From NCBI GenBank assembly GCA_025869455.1, contig JAOZVT010000708.1, forward strand, positions 1-6,713: DNA of 6,713 nucleotides, read 5' to 3'. The notes beneath the pieces are model-generated. The model saw only the letters and a program-made list of their open reading frames with translations. It was not told where the DNA came from and did no database searches. The position numbers and the translations under genes are program-made. Of the stretch, positions 5,187-6,713 are shown piece after piece. How positions within the stretch are numbered: position 1 is the first letter of the stretch; each line of letters opens with the position of its first letter. This DNA is from Prosthecobacter sp. (GTDB taxonomy: Bacteria > Verrucomicrobiota > Verrucomicrobiia > Verrucomicrobiales > Verrucomicrobiaceae).

Positions 5187-6713
5187 TCAGTGAGCCTGGA
5201 GCCAGTTTTGGCCGACGCCAGCTTCGACATCCACGGGCACGTCACCCAGAGTGAGGGCGTTGCGCATTTCTTCGAGGATGAGGAGGCGGGCTTGTTCGAC
5301 TTCGTCCTGGGGGACTTCGAAGAGGAGTTCATCGTGCACTTGCAGGAGCATGCGGGTTTTGAGTCCGGCTTTGGCCAGGGCTTTGTCCACGTTGATCATG
5401 GCTAGCTTGATCATGTCTGCGGCGGTGCCTTGAATGGGGGTATTCATGGCCATGCGTTCGGCTCCGCCACGAATGCTGGCGTTGCCACTGGCGATGTCAC
5501 GGATGACGCGACGGCGTCCGGTGATGGTTTCGACATAACCGAAGCGTTTGGCATCTTCGATGATCTGGCCCATGTAGCCGTGGATGCCGGGGAACTGCTT
5601 GAAGTAGTTCTCGATGATGCTGGCGGCCTCACCACGGGGAATGCCGAGGCGCTGGGATAAACCGAAGGCGCTGATGCCGTAGATGATGCCAAAGTTAACC
5701 ATCTTGGCGGTGCGGCGCATTTCTGGCAGGACGCCATCCAACGGCACGCCATAGACGCGGGCGGCGGTGGCTTGGTGAATGTCCAGGCCGTTTTGGAAGG
5801 CTTCGATCATGGCCTTGTCATCGCTCAGTGCGGCCATGACGCGGAGTTCCACTTGGCTGTAATCTGCGCTGAGCAGCACGCAGCCTTCTTTACCGGGGAC
5901 GAAGGCTTTGCGGATCTCTTTGCCTGAGTCGGAGCGGATGGGAATGTTTTGCAGGTTGGGATTGCTGGAGGCCATGCGCCCGGTGGCGGCCATGAGTTGA
6001 TGAAAGGTGGTATGGACGCGGCCTGTGACTTTGGAAACGGTGCCCGGCAGGGTGTCCACATAGGTGTTCTTCAGCTTGGTCACCTCGCGATATTCCAGGA
6101 TGTCGGCGATGATGGGGTGGACGCCTAACAAGGATTGCAATACTTGCTCGTTGGTCTGGTATTGGCCTGTGGCGGTCTTTTTGGGTTTTTCCAGGAGATG
6201 GAGTTTTTCAAAGAGGACTTCACCGAGCTGCTTCGGGCTGTTGAGATTGAAGGGGCCGCCTGCGGCTTCTTGAATGCGGCGGTGCATTTCATTGGCGCGT
6301 TTTTCCAGCTCCAGGCCAAATTCACGCAGGGCCTGTACGTCAATGGCAACGCCTGCATTTTCCATACGGGTGAGCACGGGGAGCAGGGGACATTCGATGT
6401 CATAGAAGACGCGTTCGGCTCCATGCTGGGGCAACATGGGGCGGAGTTTTTCGGCGAGCTGCCAGGTCACGTCGGCATCTTCAGCCGCGTAGTTGGTGAT
6501 CTTCTGGGGATCTGCCTCGGCGACATCTGCCATGGTGCTTTGGCTGAAGAGATCATTCTTTTCCGTGCCGATCAGTGCGGTGATGGGGACGGGGGTGTAG
6601 GCCAGCATGGACTCGGCCAGGAAGTCCATGCCGTGGCGTTGATCTGGCTCGATCAACGAATGGGCGAGCATGGTGTCGAAGAACGGGCCGACGACTTCCA
6701 GGCCGTGGGCAAG
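5187..6713 (-). CDS. polA: DNA polymerase I, C-terminal 508 residues (N-terminus beyond window)
   Basis: The frame is open to the right edge, so numbering here starts at the first visible residue. Residues 1 to ~95 are the end of the 3'-5' exonuclease domain: FFDTML carries the exo II aspartate (D13, E. coli D424), and YAAEDAD carries exo III Y75 and D79 (E. coli Y497, D501). Exo I is outside the window. The family A polymerase domain is complete. Motif A is SADYSQVELR with D284. Motif B is RRTAKMVNFGIIYG with R333, K337, F341 and Y345. Motif C is QVHDELLFEV with D461 and E462. These match E. coli D705, R754, K758, F762, Y766, D882 and E883, so polymerase activity should be intact. The protein works in Okazaki-fragment maturation and repair gap filling. 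Whether the 5' nuclease domain is present cannot be seen. Confidence 0.98.
   Translation of the reverse strand, partial: LAHGLEVVGPFFDTMLAHSLIEPDQRHGMDFLAESMLAYTPVPITALIGTEKNDLFSQSTMADVAEADPQKITNYAAEDADVTWQLAEKLRPMLPQHGAERVFYDIECPLLPVLTRMENAGVAIDVQALREFGLELEKRANEMHRRIQEAAGGPFNLNSPKQLGEVLFEKLHLLEKPKKTATGQYQTNEQVLQSLLGVHPIIADILEYREVTKLKNTYVDTLPGTVSKVTGRVHTTFHQLMAATGRMASSNPNLQNIPIRSDSGKEIRKAFVPGKEGCVLLSADYSQVELRVMAALSDDKAMIEAFQNGLDIHQATAARVYGVPLDGVLPEMRRTAKMVNFGIIYGISAFGLSQRLGIPRGEAASIIENYFKQFPGIHGYMGQIIEDAKRFGYVETITGRRRVIRDIASGNASIRGGAERMAMNTPIQGTAADMIKLAMINVDKALAKAGLKTRMLLQVHDELLFEVPQDEVEQARLLILEEMRNALTLGDVPVDVEAGVGQNWLQAH

Noticed and set aside
4980..5405. Plus-strand open frame of 141 codons running through the composite repeat and the polA 3' end
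   Set aside because: Its first part is translated repeat DNA (MEHRHPAC…), and the rest is antisense to conserved polA motif C and the C-terminus.

Overview
The window looks like a piece of ordinary bacterial chromosome, most likely from Verrucomicrobiota (Prosthecobacter/Verrucomicrobium-like). This placement is an inference. It rests on the moderately high GC of the genes, the near absence of Shine-Dalgarno sequences, and an intergenic repeat built from CACAGGCATCCTGCCTGTG, a type I associate from memory with Verrucomicrobia and Planctomycetes. No species can be named from the sequence alone. I found no RNA gene, CRISPR array, phage gene or transposase.

Layout, left to right. (1) Positions 1-816, minus strand: N-terminal 272 residues of a class I SAM-dependent methyltransferase resembling the PhcB / 3-hydroxypalmitate methyl ester family; its C-terminus lies beyond the left edge. 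(2) Positions 817-1125: an AT-rich divergent intergenic region with a 10-bp imperfect palindrome, a perfect 12-bp inverted repeat and a 13-bp direct repeat with a 22-bp period. (3) Positions 1126-3009, plus strand: a complete KefB/KefC-type K+/H+ antiporter with a C-terminal nucleotide-binding (KTN) domain. (4) Positions 3023-4959, minus strand: a two-gene alkylation-repair operon. An Ada(N-terminal)-AraC-AlkA fusion is followed by an O6-methylguanine-DNA methyltransferase, and the two overlap by ATGA. (5) Positions 4960-5186: an intergenic region occupied mainly by a 139-bp nested inverted-repeat element. (6) Positions 5187-6713, minus strand: the C-terminal 508 residues of DNA polymerase I, continuing past the right edge.

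How the genes fit together. The fusion protein carries the methyl-phosphotriester-sensing half of Ada, its DNA-binding domain and an AlkA glycosylase. The coupled Ogt supplies the O6-methylguanine acceptor that is C-terminal in E. coli Ada. The pair therefore covers the adaptive response to alkylation, as in the Mycobacterium tuberculosis alkA-ogt pair. DNA polymerase I immediately upstream could fill gaps left by AlkA-initiated base excision, but the repeat element separates it from the operon and co-transcription is not shown. The Kef antiporter converges on ogt with only 13 bp between stop codons. Kef systems respond to glutathione adducts of electrophiles, so an electrophile/alkylation theme is possible but speculative.

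The parts least explained by known genes are the intergenic DNA structures: the composite repeat at 5027-5165 and the repeat cluster upstream of kef.
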